NCBI RefSeq assembly: GCF_002250655.1
Contig: NZ_NOZR01000007.1
Location: 170,839 to 234,838 of the forward strand
DNA: 64,000 nt
Origin: Mycolicibacterium sphagni
Lineage (GTDB): Bacteria; Actinomycetota; Actinomycetes; Mycobacteriales; Mycobacteriaceae
Direction: 5' to 3'
Positions 36,583-45,343 of the stretch are shown one piece after another. Numbering within the stretch: position 1 is the first letter of the stretch; the number at the start of each line of letters is the position of its first letter. The notes beneath the pieces were generated by a model. The model was not told the DNA's origin and searched no databases. It worked only from the letters and a program-made list of their open reading frames with translations. A program made the position numbers and the translations under genes.

Positions 36583-37930
36583 CGTGCCGCTGTACCCGCC
36601 ACGCCGAAAGATTGTGTCGAATCGCACGGCCGATGATGCTCGCGGGCGGCACCATATAGAGGCTGTCGAGTAGGCTGAAGCGGCGCAGAAACCATTCCGC
36701 CAGAACGGGATCGGTCTCCGCGGCGCCCAAAAACTGGTCGAACAGTGCTCCCACCCGGCGATACCACCACGGGGCTGGGCCCTCGCTGCCATGCAGGGTC
36801 AAGTCGCCGATCGCGTTCATCGTCCAGACCGGATACGTGGTCTTGGCGGTTGCGCGGCCAAGGTCGTAGGCAAGGTGTCGGGTCTGGGACGCCAACAGCC
36901 GGCGCAGGTGGCCGGCCTGGATCGCGGTCATCGTCATGCCCTGGCCGTATGTCGGGTTGAAACTCACGACCGCGTCGCCGAAGGGCAGGATCCCGGCGGG
37001 GAAGCGCTGAAGCTTGTCGTAGCGACGCCAACGGCTCACTGGATAGCGGTGAAATGCAATGTTGCCCAACGGTTCAGCACGCCGGATCGCCGCGGCCATC
37101 CGCGCGGGCAGAACCTGGTCGGCGACCGTGCACATCTCGGCGAAGGTCTGGGGGGCGCTGGCGTGCGCAACTGTGAAGGTGGTCAGTCCCCACGTGCCGT
37201 CCTCGTAGAACAGCATGCCCAACCCGGCCTGCTGTGTCCGCGACACACCCGCTACGACGACCTTCTCGGTGATCAGTCCGTCAGGAATCCGCAACTGTTG
37301 TGTGGCATAGCTGATTCCGACGTCGATGGTCTGCTCCTCTGGACGTGGGTATCCCCACTCGCGGAGCCAAGCGGGTAGCCGGGTGCCGCGCCCGGAGGCG
37401 TCGATGACGAGGTCGGCGGGAATGAACTCCCGGTCGCCGGGCCTGGAGAGCAGTACGCCGGTGACAGCCTGGCGTTTGCCGTCGAACCGAGGCGCGTCGA
37501 CGTCGCGGTGCACAATCCGCACGTTGGGCACGGCGGCGGCGTGCCGGCGGATCTGCCACTCCAGCTGCTTGCGGCTGGGCACGTACGCGGTGAACCCGTG
37601 GCGCAAGGTGTGTCCGGTGCCGAGCACGTGGCCGGCGGCGCCGAAGTGGATGCAGTCGGGCCGGTTGTCCAGTTTGGCCACTCCGGCGGCGACCATGCCG
37701 TCGAGCAGCCCGGGAAACAGTCGCTCGAACTCATTCGCGCCCCTCGCCATGAGGATGTGCACATGACGGTCCTGTGGCACGGCGCTGCGGTGGGCCGGGG
37801 TCTCGGGCAGTGCGTCGCGGTCGTACACCGTCACCTGCTGGTAATGGTCGGACAAGACCCGAGCGGCGCAGAGCCCGGCGATGCTCGCCCCGATGACGAT
37901 CGCATGGTTGTGATTTCGGGGTTGACCCAT
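36539..37930 (-). CDS. FAD-dependent oxidoreductase (Rv3254 type)
   Basis: 463 residues from ATG 37930, preferred over 37957 because a 'gaggg' precedes it. The N-terminus 'HAIVIGASIAGLCAARVLSDHYQQVTVYDRD' is a Rossmann FAD motif; 'ADLVIDASGRGTRLPAWLREWG' and 'GDAVVSFNPTYGQGMTMTAIQA' are typical of p-hydroxybenzoate hydroxylase/halogenase-like flavoproteins. Substrate unknown. It is divergent from the interrupted permease gene, matching Rv3254 beside Rv3253c. Confidence 0.85.
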   Translation of the reverse strand: MGQPRNHNHAIVIGASIAGLCAARVLSDHYQQVTVYDRDALPETPAHRSAVPQDRHVHILMARGANEFERLFPGLLDGMVAAGVAKLDNRPDCIHFGAAGHVLGTGHTLRHGFTAYVPSRKQLEWQIRRHAAAVPNVRIVHRDVDAPRFDGKRQAVTGVLLSRPGDREFIPADLVIDASGRGTRLPAWLREWGYPRPEEQTIDVGISYATQQLRIPDGLITEKVVVAGVSRTQQAGLGMLFYEDGTWGLTTFTVAHASAPQTFAEMCTVADQVLPARMAAAIRRAEPLGNIAFHRYPVSRWRRYDKLQRFPAGILPFGDAVVSFNPTYGQGMTMTAIQAGHLRRLLASQTRHLAYDLGRATAKTTYPVWTMNAIGDLTLHGSEGPAPWWYRRVGALFDQFLGAAETDPVLAEWFLRRFSLLDSLYMVPPASIIGRAIRHNLSAWRVQRHAMSPLRDPDPVLDI

Positions 37931-37982
37931 GCTGACCCTCGTACCCTGCTGCAACATCGGCTAACCGGGGTACTACCGGGTA

Positions 37983-38090
37983 ATGGAGATGACCCGAACC
38001 TGGCGGACCAAGTCGGTGGAGCGATCGATCCTCGATACCGAAGAGCCGGGCACCCGGCTCCGCAAGAATCTGACCTGGTGGGATCTCTAG
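37983..38090 (+). pseudogene. 5' fragment of the interrupted amino-acid permease gene
   Basis: The 36-codon frame starts at ATG 37983 and encodes 35 residues, with 'TRTWRTKSVERSILDTEE' and ending 'RLRKNLTWWDL', then a TAG at 38088-38090 supplied by element DNA. It matches the N-terminal cytoplasmic tail and start of helix 1 of APC-family cationic amino-acid transporters. The gene continues exactly at 'WDLTVFGVSV' on the far side of the 11.27-kb element (49353 onward). Joined at the shared TGGGA core the two parts give one 495-residue permease. As it stands only a short peptide can be made from the native start. Confidence 0.9.
38079..38083 (+). other. attL core (TGGGA)
   Basis: Left copy of the crossover core, in 'acctggtgggatctc'. 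To its left lies permease codon sequence, to its right element DNA. The bases after the core differ from the right copy (TCT versus CCT), as expected where the element arm starts. Confidence 0.8.
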
Positions 38091-38189
38091 GCCGGTCTGG
38101 GGCACTCCTTGCTGACAGCCGCTGAGCATACGTCAACCAGTGCGTTTGGGCACGTCAACGCGTTAGATCAGCACGGAGTGGACGCGGTT

Positions 38190-38918
38190 TCAGACGCCAC
38201 CATCATCGACGTTCGCAGCGACGCGCCAATAGCTATCGGCGGGACCGCAGGGTGAAGCCTCCGGGAAGTCAGAGCCGCAGAGCTCAGGCAAGGCACGGTG
38301 CAGCGTGTGTTGCGTCTCCCAAGCGATCTGCCGTATCGCGGCGGTCGCCAGGTTTCCCGTGATCGGGTGATCGTTGTATTTGAAGCCATGGTTGTCCTGG
38401 GTGAGCGCCTCGTAATTCTCATCAAGAAGCCCATCGACGTGAATGCCGTCAGTATTCGCCATCTCGTACACGATGTACTCCCGTGTGAGAAACGGCCCGT
38501 TCGTCGGGTACACGGCGTGGTCGATCGCCCACCACCGTTCAAAGGGCAGAGTCGGCGGCTCGCTATCGCGGAAAGGGCCTCCCAGCGGGGCCACAATTCG
38601 GCCACCGCTCTGCCCGTCCGCGTAGACCATGATTCGAGTTATGCCGTATCCATAGCCGCGCACCGTTCGGGCGTCCTCGAAGTGTTCAGCCGAATCGGAG
38701 AATTCGATCTCCTTGAGCGGGGTCACCTTGTCGATGAGCTCGTCAGTCAACATCAGGCGTAAAAGTCCCGCGAGGATGACTATCTGATCGTCATCGCCCG
38801 CGTCGAACGCTGCGCACGCTTTGGTGAGCAACCTAAATCGCCGTGCCAGTGCTTCGCGGTATTGCGGATCGGCACGTGCGACAGACGGACTGCCTTCTCG
38901 ACGGCTCCTCTGGCTCAT
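38190..38918 (-). CDS. Unknown protein, likely cargo gene of the element
   Basis: 242 residues, no recognised family. It is acidic, with a helical N-terminal half ('YREALARRFRLLTKACAAFDAGDDDQIVILAGLLRLML') and a C-terminal half rich in aromatic residues, Gly and His ('PFERWWAIDHAVYPTNGP', 'LTREYIVYEMANTDGIHVDGL'). No signal peptide or membrane segment. It is the only gene between attL and the WhiB-like gene, has its own upstream region, and is not part of the head operon; in satellites this end usually holds cargo such as phage-defence genes. That role is inference from position only. Confidence 0.7.
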   Translation of the reverse strand: MSQRSRREGSPSVARADPQYREALARRFRLLTKACAAFDAGDDDQIVILAGLLRLMLTDELIDKVTPLKEIEFSDSAEHFEDARTVRGYGYGITRIMVYADGQSGGRIVAPLGGPFRDSEPPTLPFERWWAIDHAVYPTNGPFLTREYIVYEMANTDGIHVDGLLDENYEALTQDNHGFKYNDHPITGNLATAAIRQIAWETQHTLHRALPELCGSDFPEASPCGPADSYWRVAANVDDGGV

Positions 38919-39081
38919 GTGCCGAAACGGTACTCCCGCATCTAGCGCGCTATCAACACATTTCGCCTGGTCAAGCCACTTCCGTTATAAGTGCCCTTTC
39001 GAATGAAGACGTTCTTATGCAAGTGGACACTTAAAAAGTGTTGCTAGACAGCAGTTTTCGAATGCATTAGTTTCGTCAGCC

Positions 39082-39363
39082 ATGACAACTGAAACCGAGG
39101 CTCATTGGCGGCAGCAATCCGCCTGCGCCGACCACAACCCCATGCAGTTCATCTCCGACAGCCCCGCCGATAAAGCCCGCGCGCGCCTCATCTGTCGCGG
39201 CTGCCCTGTACTCGAAAAGTGTCGGGACTGGGCGATGGTCAACCCTGTCGTCGGTGTGTGGGCTGGGATGGACGAAGCCGAGCGTGAGGCCTACCGACCG
39301 CGCTGGTTCAAGGCTGTCGAGGCCGAGGGGTTGGCGGCGCTGAGTCGCATGACTCAGGTCTAG
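39082..39363 (+). CDS. WhiB-like iron-sulfur regulator encoded by the element
   Basis: 93 residues. Cysteines at 15, 38, 41 and 47 follow the WhiB spacing, with 'GVWAGM' at 58-63 matching the G[IV]WGG turn. The basic C-terminal stretch is weaker than in chromosomal WhiB2. Phage-encoded WhiB proteins are known in mycobacteriophages (for example TM4), where they can interfere with host WhiB2 and superinfection. Here it is transcribed alone, opposite to the head operon, suggesting expression in the integrated state. A strong hairpin follows the gene. Lysogenic control or exclusion is the best guess. Confidence 0.85.
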   Translation: MTTETEAHWRQQSACADHNPMQFISDSPADKARARLICRGCPVLEKCRDWAMVNPVVGVWAGMDEAEREAYRPRWFKAVEAEGLAALSRMTQV

Positions 39364-39370
39364 ACGGCAG

Positions 39371-39419
39371 ACGACCCCGGCTCAACGTTCCGAGGAGAAT
39401 CGGAAGGAACCGGGGTCGT
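39371..39419. terminator. Nested hairpin between the WhiB-like gene and the head operon (bidirectional terminator candidate)
   Basis: Outer arms ACGACCCCGG (39371-39380) and CCGGGGTCGT (39410-39419) pair perfectly. Inside them TTCCGA (39388-39393) and TCGGAA (39400-39405) also pair. It begins 7 bp after the WhiB-like stop, and the head operon reads towards it from the other side, about 140 bp away. Confidence 0.7.
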
Positions 39420-39555
39420 ACTGCGGGGGTGTCCCCCCAGCGCCGCGCCGCTCAAGCCAACGAATACAGCGCGACACGCTTATGAAGTTGTTGGGGCACG
39501 AGTTGCGGCATGCCCCCACCGTCCCAGGTCTGGAGTTCCCGACACGGTGTTGCTC

Positions 39556-39894
39556 TTAGCCGTGCACGGCCTCAACCTGAACCCAGTAACGGGCACGTGC
39601 AGTTCCCGTGAGCTGATGGGGGAAGTCCCACTGACGCGGACCAGTCACCGCATGCGTAACGCCGTCGATGACGAGTCGGTCATGCTGCTCCACAATAATT
39701 CCCGAATCCTGGGCACGCGGGATGCCAATCATGCCCTCAGTGGAAACCACCTCGGCGAATCCCGAAACAGGTTGCGGGGCTGGGCCTCCGACGATCACAC
39801 CTGCGACATCACCAAGGTAGTCGTCATCAGGATCTGAGCTGACGGGGCTGCCAGCCCAATCCAGCTCACGCCGGTAAACCCGTGCTGTCCTCAC
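39556..39894 (-). CDS. Phage head closure / head-tail stopper-like protein
   Basis: 112 residues. A beta-rich protein with 'HDRLVIDGVTHAVTGPRQWDFPHQLTGTARARYWVQVEA', which resembles small head-closure (head-tail adaptor) proteins of siphophages. It is the last gene of the head operon and overlaps the gene before it by 4 bp. In a satellite these connectors would mate with a helper phage tail. Assigned mainly by position and general shape. Confidence 0.6.
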   Translation of the reverse strand: MRTARVYRRELDWAGSPVSSDPDDDYLGDVAGVIVGGPAPQPVSGFAEVVSTEGMIGIPRAQDSGIIVEQHDRLVIDGVTHAVTGPRQWDFPHQLTGTARARYWVQVEAVHG

Positions 39895-40235
39895 AGTGCC
39901 CGCACCCTGTACCTATTGAGTACAGCCTGCTCTGCAAGCGTCCAGCCCGAGAACGCCGAACGGTACGAAACCGACGACGGGCCTTCGGCCTCATCAAACA
40001 GCAGGCCGCGACTATTGCTCAGCAGTCGGGCTGCGGCTGTCAGGATGACCGCGCGGATTGCAGGATTCGGCACACCGTTTGTGAAGCCAACTGAGCGGGT
40101 GTAGGACTCCGCCATTGACTGCACGATGGACAACACCACAGCACCCTGAGCATTGTCCACCGTGCGGTTCAAGAGTGCCGCCAAGTCAGATACCGTTGGC
40201 GTATCCACAATTACGACTCGCTCAGGATCACCCAC
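39891..40235 (-). CDS. Phage head-tail connector-like protein
   Basis: 114 residues, mainly helical ('VSDLAALLNRTVDNAQGAVVLSIVQSMAESYTRSVGF', 'AIRAVILTAAARLLSN'), matching the four-helix head-tail connector (gp6/gp15-like) adaptors that attach to the portal. The GTG start overlaps the capsid gene end by 25 bp; a GTG at 40208 is an alternative. Lies between capsid and stopper genes, the usual order. Confidence 0.65.
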   Translation of the reverse strand: MGDPERVVIVDTPTVSDLAALLNRTVDNAQGAVVLSIVQSMAESYTRSVGFTNGVPNPAIRAVILTAAARLLSNSRGLLFDEAEGPSSVSYRSAFSGWTLAEQAVLNRYRVRAL

Positions 40236-41356
40236 GCGCGTGGCTGTGTCACAACCAAGTCCATACGCAAGGCAACCCGGATAGCCAGGGCGTAACGCTG
40301 CGCCAACGCATGCTCAGTCACGAACACCTCGGCGTCAGTGTCACGGATGACCTTCGCGAACTGGGTATCACCGAGCGCGGCCTTGCCCTGCGGAACGAAA
40401 TTGCTTTCCGTCACCGGGATGCCGAACAGTGTGAAAACGGTTCCCTGGTGCGGGTCCGGGTCAAGCACATAGCTGACATCCCCAGTGCCCTTGTGGATCT
40501 TACGGAGCTCCACGAAATCGACCGGGTTCACATACCAGCGGTTCGGGCTGACGTTCGAGGCCTTCGCGACGGCGACGGCATCCAGCAGCGAATCCAAATC
40601 CGATGTGTCGTATTCGGCCTGCTGCGTACCGGCCTGGTTGAAAATGCCGGTGATGCCGTCCGGTTCGATACCGACCTTGACAACCTCAACGGTTACATTC
40701 GCGCCGGTACCGGTCAAGCTGGCACCGTTCACCACCAGGTCGTCAACCTGCGAGTGTGCCAGTGCGCCAGCGAAAGTGACAGTGTAGGGGCCACCCGCCG
40801 AGCCGGTTACGGTGACGTTGCCCGAACCGACAGTGGACAAACCACGAATCGCAGTCTGCACAGCCGACGCAGCAGCGTCGAAAGCAAGGCCGGAAGTTGT
40901 CTGGCCCTTGTACGTGACGGTGAATGTTCCGCCTGCTGCGGTAACGGTGATCTTCTGCACCGCGCTCACACCGTCGCCGTGACCGACATAGAAGCTCAGG
41001 TCGGCCTTCGATGCGATATCGATGAGAACGCGCTGTGTGATCACATTGTCAAGGCCCTTGACCGCGCTGGTGCGGATAGCTTCCTTGGTGATCGGGTACC
41101 AGCCCTTGAGGCCTGCACGGTCCAATGGCATACCCGTGACGTACGCCCAGTTCACGGCGTTGTCCGGGATCAGGTCACCTTCGGCGACGTACGCCGGGGT
41201 GTGACTCGGGGTGATGAGCGGCAACACAACAGGCCCGCTCGAATCGATGATAGGAACGCCTGAACTCAGCCAAGTCGACTGCTGCTCAAGCGGATTAGTG
41301 ATTAGCTGCTGGACTACACTCTGTGTGATAGTCGAAGAAGTGGTCTGAATAGCCAC
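40211..41356 (-). CDS. Major capsid protein (HK97 fold) with inserted Ig-like domain
   Basis: 381 residues. The N-terminal arm and P-domain ('VPIIDSSGPVVLPLITPSHTPAYVAEGDLIPD', 'LKGWYPITKEAIRTSAVKGLDNVITQRVLIDIASKADLSFYVGHGDG') and the C-terminal A-domain ('EPDGITGIFN', 'RWYVNPVDFVELRKI', 'TVFTLFGIPVTESNFVPQGKAALGD') are typical of HK97-type capsids. Residues about 131-228 are inserted between the 'GDG' and 'PDGI' segments, where ordinary capsids have a short loop. The insert is a Thr/Val/Gly-rich beta-sandwich-like unit ('GNVTVTGSAGGPYTVTFAGAL') like Ig-type repeats seen on phage virions and surface proteins. No separate protease gene is seen, and the protein has no long delta domain. Confidence 0.85.
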   Translation of the reverse strand: MAIQTTSSTITQSVVQQLITNPLEQQSTWLSSGVPIIDSSGPVVLPLITPSHTPAYVAEGDLIPDNAVNWAYVTGMPLDRAGLKGWYPITKEAIRTSAVKGLDNVITQRVLIDIASKADLSFYVGHGDGVSAVQKITVTAAGGTFTVTYKGQTTSGLAFDAAASAVQTAIRGLSTVGSGNVTVTGSAGGPYTVTFAGALAHSQVDDLVVNGASLTGTGANVTVEVVKVGIEPDGITGIFNQAGTQQAEYDTSDLDSLLDAVAVAKASNVSPNRWYVNPVDFVELRKIHKGTGDVSYVLDPDPHQGTVFTLFGIPVTESNFVPQGKAALGDTQFAKVIRDTDAEVFVTEHALAQRYALAIRVALRMDLVVTQPRAWVILSES

Positions 41357-41495
41357 GATTGAAAGTCCTTACACCACAAATGGATTCGGTCCAACCGGTG
41401 CAAGACCAGTGTGTGGGGGTGCAAAGACCCGAAGTGAATCGGCTGCGGCGCAAGGCCATTGCCTACACTCTCATTATAAGCCCGAAGGCCCCTGC

Positions 41496-41921
41496 TCAGA
41501 CGTACTGCTGAAGAATTGACTCCAAAGTCACCTGCTGAGACTCCTCGCCCTGAACGCCAAACCCGGCGTTGCCCGCTACCTTGCGGGACTTCAAGTGCGG
41601 CTTAGCTTCCAGCAACGCGTCCAATGCAGCTACCAACGCCTCCGTGTCGTCCAAATGCTCAGCGCTAAAGGGCAAATCGGAAGAATCCTGTAGCCGCCCG
41701 GTCTGTTCAACCAAAGCGGTGTGCAAGCGCTGCGCCAACTCAGTGGCTCGTGTTTCGGCGGTGTCTGCGCGCTGCTCGGCGTCATGGGCGCGGGTACGGT
41801 ACCGACCGTTCTTCTCCCGCAGATCCCTAACGACGTGCGCCGGAAACGTATCGGCATCATCGATCACTTCGGAGTCACCCGTCTCCACGTCTGTGACTTC
41901 AGTGTCAGTCTGTTCGCTCAT
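41496..41921 (-). CDS. Scaffolding-like protein
   Basis: 141 residues, very acidic N-terminus, a central coiled coil ('EKNGRYRTRAHDAEQRADTAETRATELAQRLHTALVE') and a short C-terminal tail. This composition and the place directly upstream of the capsid gene are usual for capsid scaffolds. It overlaps the minor head gene by 17 bp. No sequence signature beyond this. Confidence 0.65.
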   Translation of the reverse strand: MSEQTDTEVTDVETGDSEVIDDADTFPAHVVRDLREKNGRYRTRAHDAEQRADTAETRATELAQRLHTALVEQTGRLQDSSDLPFSAEHLDDTEALVAALDALLEAKPHLKSRKVAGNAGFGVQGEESQQVTLESILQQYV

Positions 41922-42516
41922 TTTGCTTCCCCTTCTGACGGACCGGCTTCGGACGCTTCTCCGAAATCACAATCCGCTCAACACAGTTACAGCCCTTGTG
42001 TGTCGGCATTCGATAGTTGGCGGGCCACACCCTGCCGTCCTGCGCCCAGTTCACACACCGCTGGCAGGCATTGGCGTTCATCTGCCGCACCCAACCGACG
42101 TACTTACCGGTGCGCCGTTCAATCCGTCGCTGTTGACGGACCAGTGCTTCGCTCACCGCCTGTTGTGCGGTTTCCAACGGTTCGTTGCCTGCCAGTCGTT
42201 CCAGTCGGCTCGTCGGATCAGGATCGTCAAGCACGGTGTGAGCGGCCTTCAGCAGACGTTCGGAGTCATCCACAGGGAGAAGCCCGACAGAGGGCACCGG
42301 CTGGCCGGATAGCTCCTCAAGTTGACGGGCAACGAACACGTCCGCGAGCCCGACACCTTCAGCGTTCGACCGGTTGATCAGACCCGCAATCGCCAGTGCG
42401 CCATCCTCGCGGGTTTGTTCCCTACGGAAGACAGCCGCATAAACCACGAGGGCTGATCGCCTGGTGGCGTCCGATAGGCCCTCAAGGGCTGCCTGTAGCT
42501 CGTCGGCTGCGCTCAC
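41905..42516 (-). CDS. Minor head / capsid morphogenesis protein (MuF/VG15-like)
   Basis: 203 residues. A helical N-terminal part is followed by a Cys-rich end, 'NACQRCVNWAQDGRVWPANYRMPTHKGCNCVERIV', close to the CxxC...G..WP......HxxCxC signature at the C-terminus of phage minor head proteins. Such proteins sit inside the head near the portal. Overlaps the portal gene by 4 bp. It might substitute for a maturation protease, but no catalytic triad is visible. Confidence 0.7.
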   Translation of the reverse strand: MSAADELQAALEGLSDATRRSALVVYAAVFRREQTREDGALAIAGLINRSNAEGVGLADVFVARQLEELSGQPVPSVGLLPVDDSERLLKAAHTVLDDPDPTSRLERLAGNEPLETAQQAVSEALVRQQRRIERRTGKYVGWVRQMNANACQRCVNWAQDGRVWPANYRMPTHKGCNCVERIVISEKRPKPVRQKGKQNERTD

Positions 42517-43871
42517 GCGGCGGTCGTTTCTGGGGCCTCACTGACCCGTGGGGCGCTCAAACCGACACCCAGCCGGTCAAGGGCCTCGGCACGGATAGCG
42601 ACCCGCTCAGCCTCAATCTCGTCTTCTGTGTAACCCATGCGGCGCAGGGCACCCGCCGTGCTGATGACCCCTTCGGCGTGAAGTTTGGTCACTGCATCTG
42701 CTTCCTGAGCCTCGCTGCGGGTATCAGCCGGTGCGAACCGCACACGGACTCGTACGTCCTCGGGGTTGACGCCATCACGAACGGCTACCAACAACTGGCC
42801 GACCCTCTCCAGGCCGGGACCATACGCAAGGTGCTTTGCCTCAACCCTCGACACCAACGCGGCCTCGCTGGCACGTTGCGAATCGGCACTTGTCGGCTGC
42901 GCGGCCTCTGACAGTTGTCCCCAGTAATGAGCCGGGATGCCGGTCACGATCTCGACGGCGGCAAGCATCGTGCGGGTTGCGCTGCGGAACGCTGCCAAGT
43001 CGGTAGCCGCCAGCTGCCCAATACGGGCGGTATCAGGCTCAGCGAGCATGATCTTGTTTTCAGTCTCGGTGAATGGATTCATCGGTTCCATCAACGGTTC
43101 GCCGTCGTCCCCGATCACCAGCTGGCCTGCATCATCAAGTACAGGACGCTCATCAACTTCAAGGCCCGTCACCCAACGGCGAGGACGTGAAGCAGCCTCG
43201 GAAGCAATCAGGCCATCGAGGTAGACCTTATTGATGCCGTCCTGAATGCCACCGTCGACAAGGTCAGCGACATAGCTTCGGTCTGCCTCGTGGCCGATGA
43301 CCGCAACAGGTGGAGTCCCCAACGGATTATCGAGCTGTTCAACAAGTTCGAAACCGGCGATCATCGCACCCGCATTGTCGGCGCGGAAATGTCGGATGGT
43401 GTCGTGTTCGTACAACCATGCCTCTGTGGTCGTCTTGGTGCGGATCCGCTTGCACGCCGACAGAATCTCATCCGTCACCGGATCACGAACAACCACAGTC
43501 GTCAGCGGGCTTTCAATCGTCGCTCGCGGATTGCCTCGCGAATCAGCCCAAACACCAACATATCCCGCGCCGTAGAGCAACGCGTCAGTGATGACACGCG
43601 GGATACGCTGGTCCAGGTTCAAGTCCAGCCACAACGGATAAACGTCCGCACCCTGAAAACCAACCACTCGGATACGTTCCTGCACAGCAAGAATCGACGC
43701 CGCCACCACGTTGACCGAGATACGATCAAAGTCCTTCAGGGCCTCTTTGGCCGACGGGCTTAGGAATGCCAGCGGTGAACGCCCCTCATGGTAGGCCCGA
43801 AGCTGCGCATACCGCTGCTGCGGTGCGTCAAGGGCCTGGAGGTGTTCAGCCAGAATGTCAGGGGTAGCCAT
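42513..43871 (-). CDS. Phage portal protein (SPP1 gp6-like)
   Basis: 452 residues with the portal layout: N-terminal clip/stem region ('YAQLRAYHEGRSPLAFLSP', 'FDRISVNVVAASILAVQERIRVVGF'), 'RIPRVITDALLYGAGYVGVWAD', the wing, and a long C-terminal crown helix region ('FRSATRTMLAAVEIVTGIPAHYWGQLSEAAQPTSADSQRASEAALVSRVEAK'), a strong SPP1-type signature. It would form the dodecameric DNA gate of the capsid. Start and stop overlap terL and the minor head gene by 1-4 bp, so the head operon is intact. Confidence 0.88.
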   Translation of the reverse strand: MATPDILAEHLQALDAPQQRYAQLRAYHEGRSPLAFLSPSAKEALKDFDRISVNVVAASILAVQERIRVVGFQGADVYPLWLDLNLDQRIPRVITDALLYGAGYVGVWADSRGNPRATIESPLTTVVVRDPVTDEILSACKRIRTKTTTEAWLYEHDTIRHFRADNAGAMIAGFELVEQLDNPLGTPPVAVIGHEADRSYVADLVDGGIQDGINKVYLDGLIASEAASRPRRWVTGLEVDERPVLDDAGQLVIGDDGEPLMEPMNPFTETENKIMLAEPDTARIGQLAATDLAAFRSATRTMLAAVEIVTGIPAHYWGQLSEAAQPTSADSQRASEAALVSRVEAKHLAYGPGLERVGQLLVAVRDGVNPEDVRVRVRFAPADTRSEAQEADAVTKLHAEGVISTAGALRRMGYTEDEIEAERVAIRAEALDRLGVGLSAPRVSEAPETTAA

Positions 43872-45343
43872 CAGAAGCTAAACCCTCGCTTTCGTTTCTT
43901 CGGCCTGGAGGCCAACCAAGTAGCTCGCGAATGCGCCATCACCAGGCAGGAACACAAGTCCACCTTCGGGGCGTTACGTCGAGAGGGAGCGACCTTCGAA
44001 ATCCTCAAACCACCGTCAGGGGAATCGATTACCGTCGCTGCCATGACGTGATTGGTCAGGGTCTTCTCACCACTATGCGACATGCGGCCATTGGCGGCAG
44101 CCGAGTAAAGGTCAGTCGTGGCCTGAGTGATTCGTGATGGACTCCAAGGGAATTCCGATACGGTCATGCCTTCTGACGCGAGAATCTGCAATGTCCGGTT
44201 CCATCGGAATGGGTCTGCGGTGAGCTCGCGCACGTTCCAACGGTGACGCGCCGTCCGAATGGCGTCCTCCACCTCCAGAACAGGCACTCGCCAGCCGGGG
44301 GAATCGGGTGGTTTAGCCCAGACCTGCAGCGTGTCGAAATGCGGTTCGCTGGAAACGGTGCCGATCAACAGCGCGGTACAGTCGCGACTATGCGAACCAT
44401 CCAGGGCAACGACAACATCAGCACCATCGGGAATGCCCTCGCCCGTCGACAAGCTGTCCCAAATATCCTGTGAGATAAAGGGGTTCTCGTTACCCGAGAC
44501 AAACTGGCACAAACGGTCACGCCGAAACCTAACCGGCCCAACTAGTTTCGCATCCCTGCGGAGAACATCCATCGCAAGGAAATCCCCGTAGGCGGGCGAG
44601 GCCAGCCGGATGCAATGCTCACAAAACAAGTCGTGGTGATCGAATCCGTCGGCGGTGAACTCGCGCCAGGTGATCAACTCTTCACCGGTTTCCCCGGCCA
44701 GTTCGCGCCACTCAACCATCACGCTGTCGACGCCATCCGGCGGAGGCGTCCCGATTCCCAAAAGTGTGGACTCAGGCCGCTTCCCTTGGGCGGTCATCAG
44801 CACGTCAACGGTTTCCCTTGGTGTGACGCCCAATTCATCCACGATGCAAAAGGAATAGTTCCGGCCAGCCAGCGATTCAGGCTCACTCACCAGGCATTCG
44901 AAGTCTGTGCGATTACGCGGCACATACAGGAGTTCCCGCCCAACCTGGCAGCGGGCCAACAACTCCGGTGAAGTCTCGACAAACGAACGAGCGATACGAA
45001 ACAGAATCTGCGCCTGGGACTGATTGCGGGCACAGCACACAATCGATCCGCCCATATCGCTGGTGAACAGCTTGTACACCGCCAATGCGGCTGCAAGCGA
45101 ACTCTTTCCGTTACCGCGCGCGATCAGCCAGCCCGCCACACGTGGCACCGGATCGTCCAACACACTCGCCACAAGCTCCCGTTGCCATTCACGAATCACC
45201 AGCGGCTTACCGGCACCGTGACCATTCGGAACAATCAAGAACTTCCGGCAGAACTGCACGAAGCGCTCCGACTCGCTACCACGAGGACGCCACGGCAACG
45301 GCTCCACAGACACCTTGGCCTTCGGGCCACGAGAAACAGGCAT
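43871..45343 (-). CDS. Terminase large subunit
   Basis: 490 residues. Walker A-like 'IARGNGKSS' at about 74-82, Walker B 'FCIVDELG' at about 165-172, and the nuclease domain beginning 'VVVALDGSHSRDCTALLIG' at about 299. These are the standard ATPase and nuclease parts of a packaging motor. No small terminase gene is recognised next to it; the upstream neighbour is an HNH nuclease. The protein is full length. It would package element DNA into the small head made by the downstream genes. Confidence 0.9.
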   Translation of the reverse strand: MPVSRGPKAKVSVEPLPWRPRGSESERFVQFCRKFLIVPNGHGAGKPLVIREWQRELVASVLDDPVPRVAGWLIARGNGKSSLAAALAVYKLFTSDMGGSIVCCARNQSQAQILFRIARSFVETSPELLARCQVGRELLYVPRNRTDFECLVSEPESLAGRNYSFCIVDELGVTPRETVDVLMTAQGKRPESTLLGIGTPPPDGVDSVMVEWRELAGETGEELITWREFTADGFDHHDLFCEHCIRLASPAYGDFLAMDVLRRDAKLVGPVRFRRDRLCQFVSGNENPFISQDIWDSLSTGEGIPDGADVVVALDGSHSRDCTALLIGTVSSEPHFDTLQVWAKPPDSPGWRVPVLEVEDAIRTARHRWNVRELTADPFRWNRTLQILASEGMTVSEFPWSPSRITQATTDLYSAAANGRMSHSGEKTLTNHVMAATVIDSPDGGLRISKVAPSRRNAPKVDLCSCLVMAHSRATWLASRPKKRKRGFSF

